From: a virus
Length of the DNA: 22,227 nt
Reading direction: 5' to 3' (one strand)
IMG/VR virus record: IMGVR_UViG_3300044648_000023
Span: 1-22,227 of that record
Positions within the stretch are counted from its first letter, which is position 1; the number at the start of each line of letters is the position of its first letter. Made by a program: the position numbers and the translations under genes. The notes below the pieces were generated by a model. That model saw nothing but the letters and a program-made list of their open reading frames with translations, was not told the origin of the DNA and searched no databases. Below, piece after piece: positions 14,458 through 22,227 of the stretch.

Positions 14458-17400
14458 ATGGAACAGCCAACACAGCCTGATGAACTCGTGTTCGAAGATA
14501 AGCCCGCCGATCTCGGAGGCGCACAGCGCGTACCTCCGGTCGAGGACTTAGACTTCGGCACAGAGGTCGCCAAGATGGAACCGTCCTCGGGTGAACAGCC
14601 CGAGGGTAGCTCCGTCCTTGGTACGGTCGTGGACATTGGGAAGGGCATTGTCGCAGGAGCCGAGAGTGCTGTGGGCGGGTTACGTGAAACGGCGCGTGGA
14701 ATTGCTGACGCAACTGGTCTCTCTGATCTCGTAGGGGATCGGGAGACCAACGCGCAGCCACTCGAACACAAAGCTCCGCAGCCGGAACATGCCGCTGGAA
14801 AGATCACAGCGGATCTCGCACAACTGACGATTGGGTACATGGCCTCGCCTGTCAAGGCGGTGGGCTATGGATCAACCATCGTCAAGTCAGCGGTCGGCAC
14901 CGGCATTGTCGCCGATCCGAACCGCGAACGACTCAGCAACTTACTTGCCGAGAACTCGTGGTTGGAACCGATCTTCAGTCACCTTGCACAAGATCCATCC
15001 GACTCCGTTCTAGTCTCCAAGTCGAAGGCGATGTTGGAAGACGCAATGACGACAGCTATCGCGCAACCGGTCTTCTCCATGCTCCACCTGGGAGCGGTGA
15101 AGGCGTGGGAGTCAGTCAGTGGCAAGGTCTCACCCGTTGCGAAAGCGGTTGAGAAGGAGGCTGCTGCGGCCATTCAAAAGGTCGAGGCGTCTTCTCAGTC
15201 ATCCACTAATGGATTACATGCGTTCGAGCCGAAGGCAGCGGCCAAGGACATCGATCTGTCGATGGCCGTTCCTGGTACGAAGAACTTGGGCGAACAGGTG
15301 ATCCCTTTCGACAAGATCCGGCCAGGTCACGCGCTCGATACCGAGAAGGCACAACTGTCTCTTGGCAAGTATCAACGAAAGATTCTCGAAGAACCGGACA
15401 CCATCAGTGGCACCATCGTCACCAAGAATCTCGATGGCACGTACACGACGGTCTCCGGAAACGCCCGCCACGAAGCCCTCAAGCTCGCTGGCTACCAAGG
15501 CGTGAAGACAACTGTGATCGAGGAAGCCGGTACGCGCATGGCCGCTCAGGAAGCAGCCTTGCAACGTATGGGCAAAGTCATGTCGGCCAATGGCGACACG
15601 ATGGTTCCTCTCAAGCCAGCCGATCTCAAGAGACTCGGCGGCGTGATGACGAAGATGGTTGAGCGCACGTTTGACGCCAGCCCCGCCGATGCGGTGGTCG
15701 CTGGACACGTCAAGGGCGCGGTCAATCCGGCGCACCTTAAATCCTCAGAGCGAACACTCGACGCGATCTCAGAGGTCGGCAAGATTGCCCGACCGTACAT
15801 GAAGCTCGTCGAGCCGAAGTCGATGGAGGACACTCACGCGCTGGCAGCAATCCTGGGAGAAGATCCCGTTCAACTCTCCGGTCGGCTGCGGGTACTGCGT
15901 GGTGCGTTGGAAGACGCCGACGATGTGGCCCTCGGTGCGCGACAGGTTCTCCAGAACTACGCGCAGGACTTCGCTGACGCTGCCCGCAGGGCGGTGATCT
16001 CCGGTGATCCTGAAGCCGAAGCTATCGCAGTCACAGCATTCAAGCGACAGATCCAATTCCAATCAGACCTCTCTGCCGTAGCAACGGGCGGTGGTCGATT
16101 ACTCCGTTCGTTCGGTGAAGATGTTGGCGCGGCCAGCATCAAGAATCCCGAGGCGCTGTTGGCCGATCCGAAGAGAATGAAAGACCTCTTGCGAATCGCA
16201 GCGGCGACAAACGGTGACGCAGAGAAGGTAGCCCTGCTGGCGAAGTACGCAGCGATGGGCAAGTTCGAAAAGATCGTAGGAACGCACAACGAGTTCTGGA
16301 TGGGCGCGGGACTGCTCTCACGCTTCACAACCCAGACGGTGAACATTGGATCCACGGCGCTCAACAACCTGATGCAGCCCGCATCGATGGTCATTGGCGG
16401 TGGGTTCCAAGTGGTTCGCCGGAACGACTGGACACAGATTCGTGAAGGGCTCGCAATCTACAACGGACTGCGAACGTCCTTCTTCGATTCGATGCAAGTC
16501 GCAGGGCGCGTGTTCATGTCCGGTGCTGCGGAAATCTCCCAGTCCGGCACGATGGAGCAGAAGGTCAAGTACATCTCTGCTCTCGCGTACAACATGAACC
16601 CCGACAATTTCGCTGGCAAAATGGTGGACCTGTTCGGCAACGCTGTGCGCTTCTCATTCCGAGGACTCACGGCAGGCGACGAGTTCTTCAAGCAGATTGG
16701 CTATCGTGCGCGGCTCTCAGCTCGGTACTCCCGAGAAGGAGCTGATCTCGTGCGGGCCGGTTCGTTGCCGAAGAAGGATCTCGCCAAGTACATCCAAGAC
16801 AACATCGACAAAGCATTCAACACCAAGGGCGCGGCCATCGACGATGCGGCCATGAAGTACGCTGAGAAAGCGGCCTTCGTGAACGATCTCAAAGGCTCGA
16901 CCTGGGGTGACTACGCGACGATGGGAGAGATGGTCGCCAACCTCGCAGGCAACCCTGTGATGCGCGGCACACTCCTTCCGTTCGTGAAGACACCGACGAA
17001 CATCATGCGTACCACCTTCGAGTACACGCCAGTCATCGGCCAAATGCGCCGACAGTTCTGGACCGATGTAGCGAAGGGTGGCGAAGACGGTGCGATGGCA
17101 ATGGGCAAGCTCACGATGGGCGCTGGGTTCTATACCGGCGCAGTCATGCTGGCCCTCGAAGGCCGGATCACTGGTGCGCCTCCCGCGCCTGGGATGCAAA
17201 CGCCTCCTGGCTTCAAGCCGTACAGCTTCGTGATCATGGACGAGAACGGCAAGCCGACGAACTACATTCCGTATCAGCGTATCGCGCCGATAGGGAACAT
17301 CCTCGGTCTGACCGCCGACTTCACACAACTCGCTGGCAAGATTTCCACCGACGATGGCGACAAGCTCGCGCACTCGATGGTGATGACGCTGGCGAACAAC

Positions 17401-18177
17401 CTGATCTCGCAAACGTACCTCCGCTCGTTGACCGAGTTCTTCTCGATCTTCAGCGGGTACAACTCAGAAGCGAAAGTCGAACGCTACCTCCAGAACCGCG
17501 CAGGCTCATACGTGCCTGGTGCGCTCGCTCAGTTCAACTGGGATGAGGGCCAACGCGAAGTGCGAAGTATGCTCGATGCGATGATTGCGCGTGTGCCTGG
17601 TCTCTCACAGACCCTTCCGCCGAAGCGGGACTACCTCGGAGAAATCAAGCCGGTCACGATGGGCCTCCCCTGGTCGCTCATCTCACCGGTGCCTGTCTCC
17701 GACGCGAAGCCCGACAAGGTGATGGAAGAACTCGCGCGGCTATCGTCCTCTGACGCGCAGATCAAGTTCAGCGAGCCACCGCACAAGACCGTGCTGGCTG
17801 GCAAGGAAGTCGATCTGAAAGAAGTCACGAATAAGAATGGCGTCACGGCTTACGACCGGATGCTTGAACTCATCGGAACAGTAAAGCCTGCCGGTGAGAC
17901 CAAGACCTTCCGCAGCAAGCTAGAAAGCGTCATCGAAGATCAACGCTACAAGCAGGGCAACGATGGCTCGACCATGTTCCCTGGCCTACGCGCGAACATG
18001 ATCAAGGCCGAAGAGATGAAGTACCGGAAAGCGGCCTACGAGAAAGTGGTGGAGGAATACCGCGATGAGCTAGGTCTCCCGCGCTTCTCCCCTGTCCCCG
18101 TCATTCAAGGCATGGACAAGGCGAACCGCTCCCTCTCCAAAGCCGGTCAGGAACTTCTCCAGTACGGCGCTCAGTAA
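14458..18177 (+). CDS. Large internal (ejected core) virion protein, T7 gp16 position, with ParB/Srx-like domain
   Basis: 1239 aa (T7 gp16 1318 aa). It is expected in the ejected core that passes through the tail and spans the inner membrane. Order: Pro/Glu-rich N-terminus; Gly/Ala-rich amphipathic stretch (about 55-90); ParB/sulfiredoxin-like domain (about 279-358) with VIPFDKIRPG and SGNARHEALKLAGY; long helical middle; a block seen in large phage polyvalent-type proteins (RFTTQTVNIGSTALNNLMQP from about 622; GDEFFKQIGYRARLSARY near 741; NPVMRGTLLPFVKTPTNIMR near 837); a hydrophobic stretch (about 885-902); charged C-terminus. No SLT lysozyme-type motif was recognised near the N-terminus, unlike T7 gp16. 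AAGGA precedes the start. Confidence 0.85.
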   Translation: MEQPTQPDELVFEDKPADLGGAQRVPPVEDLDFGTEVAKMEPSSGEQPEGSSVLGTVVDIGKGIVAGAESAVGGLRETARGIADATGLSDLVGDRETNAQPLEHKAPQPEHAAGKITADLAQLTIGYMASPVKAVGYGSTIVKSAVGTGIVADPNRERLSNLLAENSWLEPIFSHLAQDPSDSVLVSKSKAMLEDAMTTAIAQPVFSMLHLGAVKAWESVSGKVSPVAKAVEKEAAAAIQKVEASSQSSTNGLHAFEPKAAAKDIDLSMAVPGTKNLGEQVIPFDKIRPGHALDTEKAQLSLGKYQRKILEEPDTISGTIVTKNLDGTYTTVSGNARHEALKLAGYQGVKTTVIEEAGTRMAAQEAALQRMGKVMSANGDTMVPLKPADLKRLGGVMTKMVERTFDASPADAVVAGHVKGAVNPAHLKSSERTLDAISEVGKIARPYMKLVEPKSMEDTHALAAILGEDPVQLSGRLRVLRGALEDADDVALGARQVLQNYAQDFADAARRAVISGDPEAEAIAVTAFKRQIQFQSDLSAVATGGGRLLRSFGEDVGAASIKNPEALLADPKRMKDLLRIAAATNGDAEKVALLAKYAAMGKFEKIVGTHNEFWMGAGLLSRFTTQTVNIGSTALNNLMQPASMVIGGGFQVVRRNDWTQIREGLAIYNGLRTSFFDSMQVAGRVFMSGAAEISQSGTMEQKVKYISALAYNMNPDNFAGKMVDLFGNAVRFSFRGLTAGDEFFKQIGYRARLSARYSREGADLVRAGSLPKKDLAKYIQDNIDKAFNTKGAAIDDAAMKYAEKAAFVNDLKGSTWGDYATMGEMVANLAGNPVMRGTLLPFVKTPTNIMRTTFEYTPVIGQMRRQFWTDVAKGGEDGAMAMGKLTMGAGFYTGAVMLALEGRITGAPPAPGMQTPPGFKPYSFVIMDENGKPTNYIPYQRIAPIGNILGLTADFTQLAGKISTDDGDKLAHSMVMTLANNLISQTYLRSLTEFFSIFSGYNSEAKVERYLQNRAGSYVPGALAQFNWDEGQREVRSMLDAMIARVPGLSQTLPPKRDYLGEIKPVTMGLPWSLISPVPVSDAKPDKVMEELARLSSSDAQIKFSEPPHKTVLAGKEVDLKEVTNKNGVTAYDRMLELIGTVKPAGETKTFRSKLESVIEDQRYKQGNDGSTMFPGLRANMIKAEEMKYRKAAYEKVVEEYRDELGLPRFSPVPVIQGMDKANRSLSKAGQELLQYGAQ
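15292..15531 (+). other. ParB/sulfiredoxin-like domain within the gp16-position protein
   Basis: Residues about 279-358: QVIPFDKIRPG (strand and IRP motif), a spacer, ISGTIVTKNLDGTYTTVSGN, then ARHEALKLAGYQGVKTTVIEE. The GNARHEALKLAG block corresponds to the GxRRxxAxKxAG nucleotide-binding box of ParB-type domains. ParB-like domains occur in phage and plasmid polyvalent proteins such as P1 DdrB/DarB. Whether it binds CTP, cuts DNA or does neither cannot be told from sequence. Confidence 0.65.
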
Positions 18178-18235
18178 ACCTAAAGCTATACAGGGATGAC
18201 CTCTCTGTATAGCTATCCCTATACAAGGATCACTC
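18178..18235 (+). promoter_or_regulatory. Inverted- and direct-repeat element upstream of the first fibre gene
   Basis: The only gap between the core protein and fibre genes. AGCTATACAG (18184-18193) and CTGTATAGCT (18205-18214) form a perfect 10-bp inverted repeat. CTATACAGGGAT (18186-18197) recurs as CTATACAAGGAT (18219-18230), whose AAGGA is the fibre ribosome site. GGGAT (18193-18197) can instead pair with ATCCC (18215-18219), so two exclusive folds are possible. There is no T tract. T7 has a promoter at this position. Confidence 0.6.
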
Positions 18236-19822
18236 ATGTATTCAATCGTAGACCTAGCAGGGACGGAAGGTCAGTCGAATTTCAACTTCTCCTTCCAGTA
18301 CCTCAGTGAAGCACACATCCATGTGTACATCGATAGCGTGGAGACCGAGGACTTCACGTTCTCTGCCGCGTTCACGATTACGCTGGATACGGCGCTGACC
18401 GCAGCGGCCACTGTTCGCATTCGGCGCATCACGCCCATCGACGAGCAGATGGTGGACTTCTCCAACGGCTCGGTGCTGGGTGAGACCGATCTCGATACCT
18501 CCGTTCTGCAAGTCCTCTACGCGCAGCAAGAGTTGGATGATTTCAACGAAGGCACCATGACGCTCCAGCAGAACGATGCTGGAAACTGGGACGCCGAGAA
18601 CACGCGCATCGTCAACCTCACTTCGCCGGTCGATCCGACGGACGCCGCCTCGAAGTCATACGTGGATGCCCAACTCGCAGCGTTCGCGCTCGGGGAAGGC
18701 TTCTCACTCCAGGGCATCAGTGGTGTCGATCCCACAACCACAGTAGATAAGGGTACGTTCCTGGTGGGCGATGGTGGTGCGCCTTCGGAGCTAGTCGATT
18801 TCAACATCGGCAACAACGGCGAACTCCTCACGGTAGACACAACCCAACCGACGAACCTCAAGTGGGAATCGCTCATGGCGAAGCTGCTTGCGCTTCTCAC
18901 CACGAAGGGCGACATCGGGGTGTCAACCGGCGCAGTCATCCAGCGCAAAGCGGTCGGCAGCGACAATCAGGTTCTCGTCGCAGACTCCAACGAAGCCGAC
19001 GGTTTGGCATGGAAGGGCGTAGCAACCATCCTCTCATCCATCGGCGGTGCGATTGTGGGAGTCCCAAGCATCGTCAACCTTCGAGGCTTTTGGGCGTCAG
19101 CCACCAGCTTCACGTTCTCATCGACCGCTGTGGTGTTGCAGAACACCGCAGGCGCGTGTGTGCGAGTCGCAGGGAACACAGCAGGCTGCGACATTTCGCA
19201 AGCCGGTCCCGTCGCAAGCGGGCGTGACCAGGTTGGCGCATTCAGTCCCAGTTCATATGTTCACTTCTACTACATCTGGAACGGGACAAACCTCGACATC
19301 ATCGCAAGCACAGCGGCCCCGACACACTCCACAGGGCCAACTCTCCCGAACGGCTACACGCACTGGTGCTACATCACCACGTTGCCGCTCAACGCGAGTA
19401 CGCAACTCAACCAGCACGTTGTCATGGGCAACACGGTCTACAGAGACCCGTGGGATGTCATGTATCAACTCTGCTCCAAGACCAATGCGAGTGAAGAACT
19501 CTTCACATCGTCAACGGTGCTGCCGACGATTGCTATGTCAGCGCAGTTCGAAATCCATCTAAGCGTCAGCGACAACTCTGCTGCCGCTGGGGATAACATC
19601 ACGTTCTACCTGCGACAGACCTCGGGCGGTGGTAGTGGTTGGTCGATGATTACACCAGTGACGTGTCAACCATCGGTGAACGGCATCGCCGCTCACGCGC
19701 AGTTCTCGCTCAATGTTCCGTACCTCTCTGGCTACTATGTTCTGCTGAGTGGTTCGGGAACAGTTACCTCGTTCACTCTGACCATCCACGTCACTAGTTA
19801 CACGGTGCCAAACAACTCATAA
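18236..19822 (+). CDS. Tail fibre protein 1, T7 gp17-like N-terminus
   Basis: 528 aa (T7 gp17 553 aa). Residues 1-105 are the gp17-type virion-attachment domain (VDLAGTEGQSNFNFSFQYLS, RIRRITPIDEQMVDF, LQVLYAQQELDDF). Next come the trimer-type repeat ENTRIVNLTSPVDPTDAASKSYVDAQL (121-147), a LLTTKGDIGVSTG...VGSDNQVLVADS module common in fibres, and a beta-rich distal part ending in serine/threonine-rich strands (VTSFTLTIHVTSYTVPNNS) that should contact the host surface. The phrase YYIWNGTNLDIIASTAAPTHS...LPNGYTHW is a widespread fibre-tip pattern. No peptidase or depolymerase motif is recognised. AAGGA at 18225-18229 starts translation. Confidence 0.9.
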   Translation: MYSIVDLAGTEGQSNFNFSFQYLSEAHIHVYIDSVETEDFTFSAAFTITLDTALTAAATVRIRRITPIDEQMVDFSNGSVLGETDLDTSVLQVLYAQQELDDFNEGTMTLQQNDAGNWDAENTRIVNLTSPVDPTDAASKSYVDAQLAAFALGEGFSLQGISGVDPTTTVDKGTFLVGDGGAPSELVDFNIGNNGELLTVDTTQPTNLKWESLMAKLLALLTTKGDIGVSTGAVIQRKAVGSDNQVLVADSNEADGLAWKGVATILSSIGGAIVGVPSIVNLRGFWASATSFTFSSTAVVLQNTAGACVRVAGNTAGCDISQAGPVASGRDQVGAFSPSSYVHFYYIWNGTNLDIIASTAAPTHSTGPTLPNGYTHWCYITTLPLNASTQLNQHVVMGNTVYRDPWDVMYQLCSKTNASEELFTSSTVLPTIAMSAQFEIHLSVSDNSAAAGDNITFYLRQTSGGGSGWSMITPVTCQPSVNGIAAHAQFSLNVPYLSGYYVLLSGSGTVTSFTLTIHVTSYTVPNNS

Positions 19823-19831
19823 GGAGACAGC

Positions 19832-20134
19832 ATGAAGTCAGAGAAGACTCCTGACAAGCAGTTGTCTCCGAAGGCCATCGAGCGCATGACGCAACTCAAG
19901 AACGAAGAACGCGAGCCAACGAAAAAGCCGCTGACTCCGTTCCAACTGAGGATGCAACGCGCTCGCTTGACCCGTCCACTCGTAACCCAACACCGCCTCT
20001 TCGAATCGAAGGGGCGTGTGCTGTGTACTTGTCGTGTGGTCCTGGGCAACATGACCGAACTCAGAGAAGCGAAGTGGAACCTCCTCATGCACCGCCGCGC
20101 AATTCGTCAATCACTGGAACAGCAAGGAATCTAA
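19832..20134 (+). CDS. Unknown basic protein between the two fibre genes, 100 aa
   Basis: 100 aa, strongly basic, starting after AAGGAGACAGC. The sequence has KAIERMTQLKNEEREPTKKPLTPFQLRMQRARLTRP in the N-terminal half and a C-terminal LREAKWNLLMHRRAIRQSLEQQ, mostly helical; two cysteines lie close together (RVLCTCRVV). No membrane segment. I do not recognise a family. The tight position between two fibres suggests a fibre assembly or adaptor role, but a DNA- or RNA-binding protein is equally possible from its charge. Confidence 0.7.
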   Translation: MKSEKTPDKQLSPKAIERMTQLKNEEREPTKKPLTPFQLRMQRARLTRPLVTQHRLFESKGRVLCTCRVVLGNMTELREAKWNLLMHRRAIRQSLEQQGI

Positions 20135-20135
20135 G

Positions 20136-21941
20136 ATGGCCTACAGTTACGTCGATCTCGCTGGCACAGCCGGTCAGCAGAATTTCAATTTCAGTTTCTC
20201 GTACCTGTCGTCCACACACTTGTCCGTCTACATTGACTCAGTGTTGACGACGGCGTGGAGCTTGACCTCGACCTTCACCGTGCGCCTCGACTCCGCATTG
20301 GCCGCAGAAGCGACCGTGCGTATCCGGCGCGTCACTCCCATCGATGAACCCGTTGTGGACTTCACCGGTGGATCAGTCATGGCCGAGTCGGATCTCGACA
20401 TGGCGTTCCTCCAGATCATCTACGCGGAACAGGAGCTAGAGGACTTCACTGATCTCTCGACGCTCGCCGCCGAAGTTGCCAACGCTGCGGCCAGTGCTGC
20501 CGCTGCGCTCGCCAGCCAAACGGCTGCGGCTGCATCTGCGGCTGCTGCTGCACTTGCTGAGACCGCTGCTGAGTTGGCTGAGACCAACGCAGAGACCGCA
20601 GAGACAAACGCCGAACTCGCAGAGACAAACGCGGAGGCCGCAGAAGCGGCTGCTGCGATCAGTGCTGCGGCGGCGGCTGCATCAGCGACCGCTGCTCAGA
20701 CGGCAGAGACCAATGCAGAGACCGCAGAGACAAACGCAGAGACAGCAGAGACAAATGCCGAAGCAGCACAAGCGGCTGCCGAAGCTGCCCGCGATGCGGC
20801 TCTCACAGCGCAGACGGCAGCGGAACTAGCGGAGACCAACGCAGAGACCGCAGAGACCAACGCGGAGTTGGCAGAGACCAACGCCGAAACCGCGGAAGTG
20901 AACGCCGAAGCTGCACAAGCAGCGGCGGAAGCGGCTCAAGCTGCGGCGGAAGCTGCGGCTGCTGAGATCGTTCAATACACGAACGCCAATCCGATCATCA
21001 ACCCTTGCATGGACATCTGGCAGCGCGGGACGAGCTTCTTGTCTGCTGCGTCCGGTATCTATACTGCCGACCGTTGGGCCTACAGCAAGAGCAACGCCGC
21101 AGTTCACGACATCACTCAAAGCACAGACGTTCCTACGGTTGCTGAGGCTGGTGTCAAGTTTAATGTCTCGGTCCTCGTAGATTGCACCACCGCCGATGCT
21201 GCTGTTGCGGCTGGCGATTACGTGCAGTTCTATCAGGTCATCGAAGGCTACAACTGGAAGCACTTCGCACAACGCGCCCTCACGCTCACCTTCTGGGTGA
21301 AGGCGACCAAAACAGGCATCTACTGTCTCTCGCTCACCAACACTGGCGGCGACCGTACATTCCTCGCAGAGTACACGGTCAACGCGGCTGATACGTGGGA
21401 AAAGAAGACCATCAACATTTCCGCCTCTCCGAGTGCAGGAACGTGGGACTACGGGTCAGGACATGGACTCATCGTCCGGTTCTGTCTCGTGAGCGGCACG
21501 ACCTACCAGGGATCAACTGGCTGGTCTACCGGCAACTTCCTCGCCACAGCAAACCAAGTCAACGCTTGTGACAACACAGCGAACAACTGGCGTTTGACCG
21601 GCGTGAAGATGGAGCTTGGATCGACGGCGACTGATTTGCGGTGGCGATCCTTCCAAGAAGAAGTACAGTTGTGTCAGCGGTACTACGAAACTCGGTCAGC
21701 AACCCTTTGGTCTGGCGAAGTCGTCAACCCACAGGTGTACTACCACAGTCAATCGTTCAATACGTTCAAGCGAGCCTCGCCCACGATGGCCTATGGGTTC
21801 ATCGGACAAAACGGGTTTGCGGCCTCCGTACCGGCAACTTTCTCAGCGGAGAGTCAGGGATTCACTTCCTTCAAAGCTGCGAACGCAACTGTCTCGGGTG
21901 GGTTCCTTCACTATTCATGGACCGCAGACGCGGAGTTGTAA
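20136..21941 (+). CDS. Tail fibre protein 2, gp17-like N-terminus with long Ala-rich coiled coil
   Basis: 601 aa. Residues 1-105 closely match fibre 1 (SYVDLAGTAGQQNFNFSFSYLS, RIRRVTPIDEPVVDF, FLQIIYAEQELEDF), so both should attach at the same tail site. Residues about 109-278 are an Ala/Glu/Thr/Asn repeat (AETNAET units of seven) forming a long coiled-coil shaft. Residues from 285 (NPIINPCMDIWQRGTSF ... YTADRWAYSKS) to ELGSTATDLRWRSFQEEVQLCQRYYE form the jelly-roll-like carbohydrate-binding type module common at phage fibre ends, followed by about 80 further residues. It begins one base after the previous stop, with AGCAAGGAATCTAAG as a modest ribosome site. Confidence 0.9.
   Translation: MAYSYVDLAGTAGQQNFNFSFSYLSSTHLSVYIDSVLTTAWSLTSTFTVRLDSALAAEATVRIRRVTPIDEPVVDFTGGSVMAESDLDMAFLQIIYAEQELEDFTDLSTLAAEVANAAASAAAALASQTAAAASAAAAALAETAAELAETNAETAETNAELAETNAEAAEAAAAISAAAAAASATAAQTAETNAETAETNAETAETNAEAAQAAAEAARDAALTAQTAAELAETNAETAETNAELAETNAETAEVNAEAAQAAAEAAQAAAEAAAAEIVQYTNANPIINPCMDIWQRGTSFLSAASGIYTADRWAYSKSNAAVHDITQSTDVPTVAEAGVKFNVSVLVDCTTADAAVAAGDYVQFYQVIEGYNWKHFAQRALTLTFWVKATKTGIYCLSLTNTGGDRTFLAEYTVNAADTWEKKTINISASPSAGTWDYGSGHGLIVRFCLVSGTTYQGSTGWSTGNFLATANQVNACDNTANNWRLTGVKMELGSTATDLRWRSFQEEVQLCQRYYETRSATLWSGEVVNPQVYYHSQSFNTFKRASPTMAYGFIGQNGFAASVPATFSAESQGFTSFKAANATVSGGFLHYSWTADAEL
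20460..20969 (+). repeat. Alanine-rich 21-bp repeat region encoding the fibre 2 shaft
   Basis: About 510 bases, codons 109-278 of fibre 2. The unit GAGACCAACGCAGAGACC and variants recur many times, interspersed with GCT/GCG alanine runs. The repeated heptad (AETNAET, AETNAEL, AQAAAEA) suits a coiled coil. Recombination or slippage between units could change shaft length. The antisense and +2 frames here are composition artefacts. Confidence 0.85.
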
Positions 21942-22196
21942 ATGTACAAGATCACCAACATGGGCGTTCGTCGTGCAGACGGCGCTGACATTCCGAGAGA
22001 TCCCGCAAACCGTGACTGGCAGGATTATCTGAAATGGCTCGCGCAGGGGAACACTCCCCTGCCAGCCGATCAGGCTCCAGTCGTCGTGGATCGTGCCACC
22101 ACACTGAGGACGAAGCTCGACGAGTTGAAGGGACGGGCGCAAGCTCCGACCACGCTCGCTGAACTCATCGCGGCCCTCAAGGACTACGTGAGCTAA
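21942..22196 (+). CDS. Small putative tail-fibre accessory / assembly protein, 84 aa
   Basis: Begins at the base after the fibre 2 stop. The N-terminal half, [20 protein letters not shown] plus [23 protein letters not shown], has the pattern 'IP.DPxNxDWxxYLxWLxxGNTPxPAD' that I recall in small proteins encoded after phage tail fibres and sometimes called tail assembly chaperones. The C-terminal half is helical ([28 protein letters not shown]). No signal or membrane segment. Role in fibre folding or assembly is inferred from pattern and position. Confidence 0.7.
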   Translation: MYKITNMGVRRADGADIPRDPANRDWQDYLKWLAQGNTPLPADQAPVVVDRATTLRTKLDELKGRAQAPTTLAELIAALKDYVS

Positions 22197-22198
22197 AC

Positions 22199-22227
22199 AT
22201 GGATCAGCAAACATTTGAACTGCTGCA
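22199..22227 (+). CDS. Start of a further gene (partial at window edge)
   Basis: ATG 22199 lies three bases after the previous stop and opens a frame reading MDQQTFELL to the window end. AAGGA at about 22179 is rather far for a ribosome site, so the true start could differ. In T7-like phages lysis genes often follow the fibre, but nothing here supports an identification. Confidence 0.45.

Noticed and set aside
18184-18214. Inverted repeat before fibre 1 as an intrinsic terminator
   Set aside because: No T tract follows the stem; listed as a regulatory element instead.
20476-20829. 117-aa Arg/Leu/Gln-rich + frame inside fibre 2
   Set aside because: A frame-shifted reading of the Ala repeat; composition is purely that of the repeat.

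Overview
The window is part of a tailed-phage genome with a T7-type (podovirus) virion module. All genes lie on the + strand, tightly packed, with frequent ATGA or TAATG start/stop overlaps and good Shine-Dalgarno sites. Gene order and lengths follow T7 genes 6 to 17: exonuclease, small genes, portal (gp8), scaffold (gp9), major capsid (gp10), tail tubular A and B (gp11, gp12), internal virion proteins (gp13 to gp16), tail fibre (gp17). No RNA polymerase, DNA polymerase, terminase or integrase gene is inside the window, so family placement and lifestyle stay open. The DNA is moderately GC-rich; the host cannot be named.

Region 1 (1-2236), DNA and nucleotide metabolism: the tail end of an unknown gene, a FEN/T7 gp6-type 5'-3' exonuclease, an 87-aa unknown protein, a 29-aa microprotein, a dATP/dGTP diphosphohydrolase-like protein, a separate MazG-fold pyrophosphohydrolase, and a 52-aa CxxC/CxxC zinc-ribbon microprotein overlapping the MazG gene out of frame. 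The region ends at a strong intrinsic terminator (2235-2271).

Region 2 (2272-7793), head genes: an AT-rich leader with an inverted repeat, a 77-aa conserved unknown, a 76-aa Pro-rich protein, portal, a 72-aa Lys-rich protein overlapping the portal gene, a 136-aa putative structural protein, scaffold, a GTA-type holin oddly placed between scaffold and capsid and flanked by hairpins, the major capsid gene after a structured 246-bp gap, and a strong terminator (7756-7793) where T7 has T-phi.

Region 3 (7810-18177), tail tube and ejected core: tail tubular A, tail tubular B with an inserted beta-rich module of about 100 residues, a gp13-like protein, and gp14-, gp15- and gp16-like internal virion proteins. 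The gp16-like protein shows no lytic transglycosylase motif that I can recognise; it carries a ParB/sulfiredoxin-like domain, as seen in phage polyvalent proteins.

Region 4 (18178-22227), host recognition: a 58-bp element with inverted and direct repeats, then two fibre genes sharing the same gp17-type virion-binding N-terminus but with unrelated distal parts, separated by an unknown basic 100-aa gene. An 84-aa putative fibre accessory protein and the start of another ORF follow.

The most notable points are the ParB-like domain in the ejected core protein, the dual fibres, the holin cassette, the two adjacent purine-nucleotide hydrolases (a possible but unproven hint of modified-purine DNA), and microproteins too short for usual gene calling.
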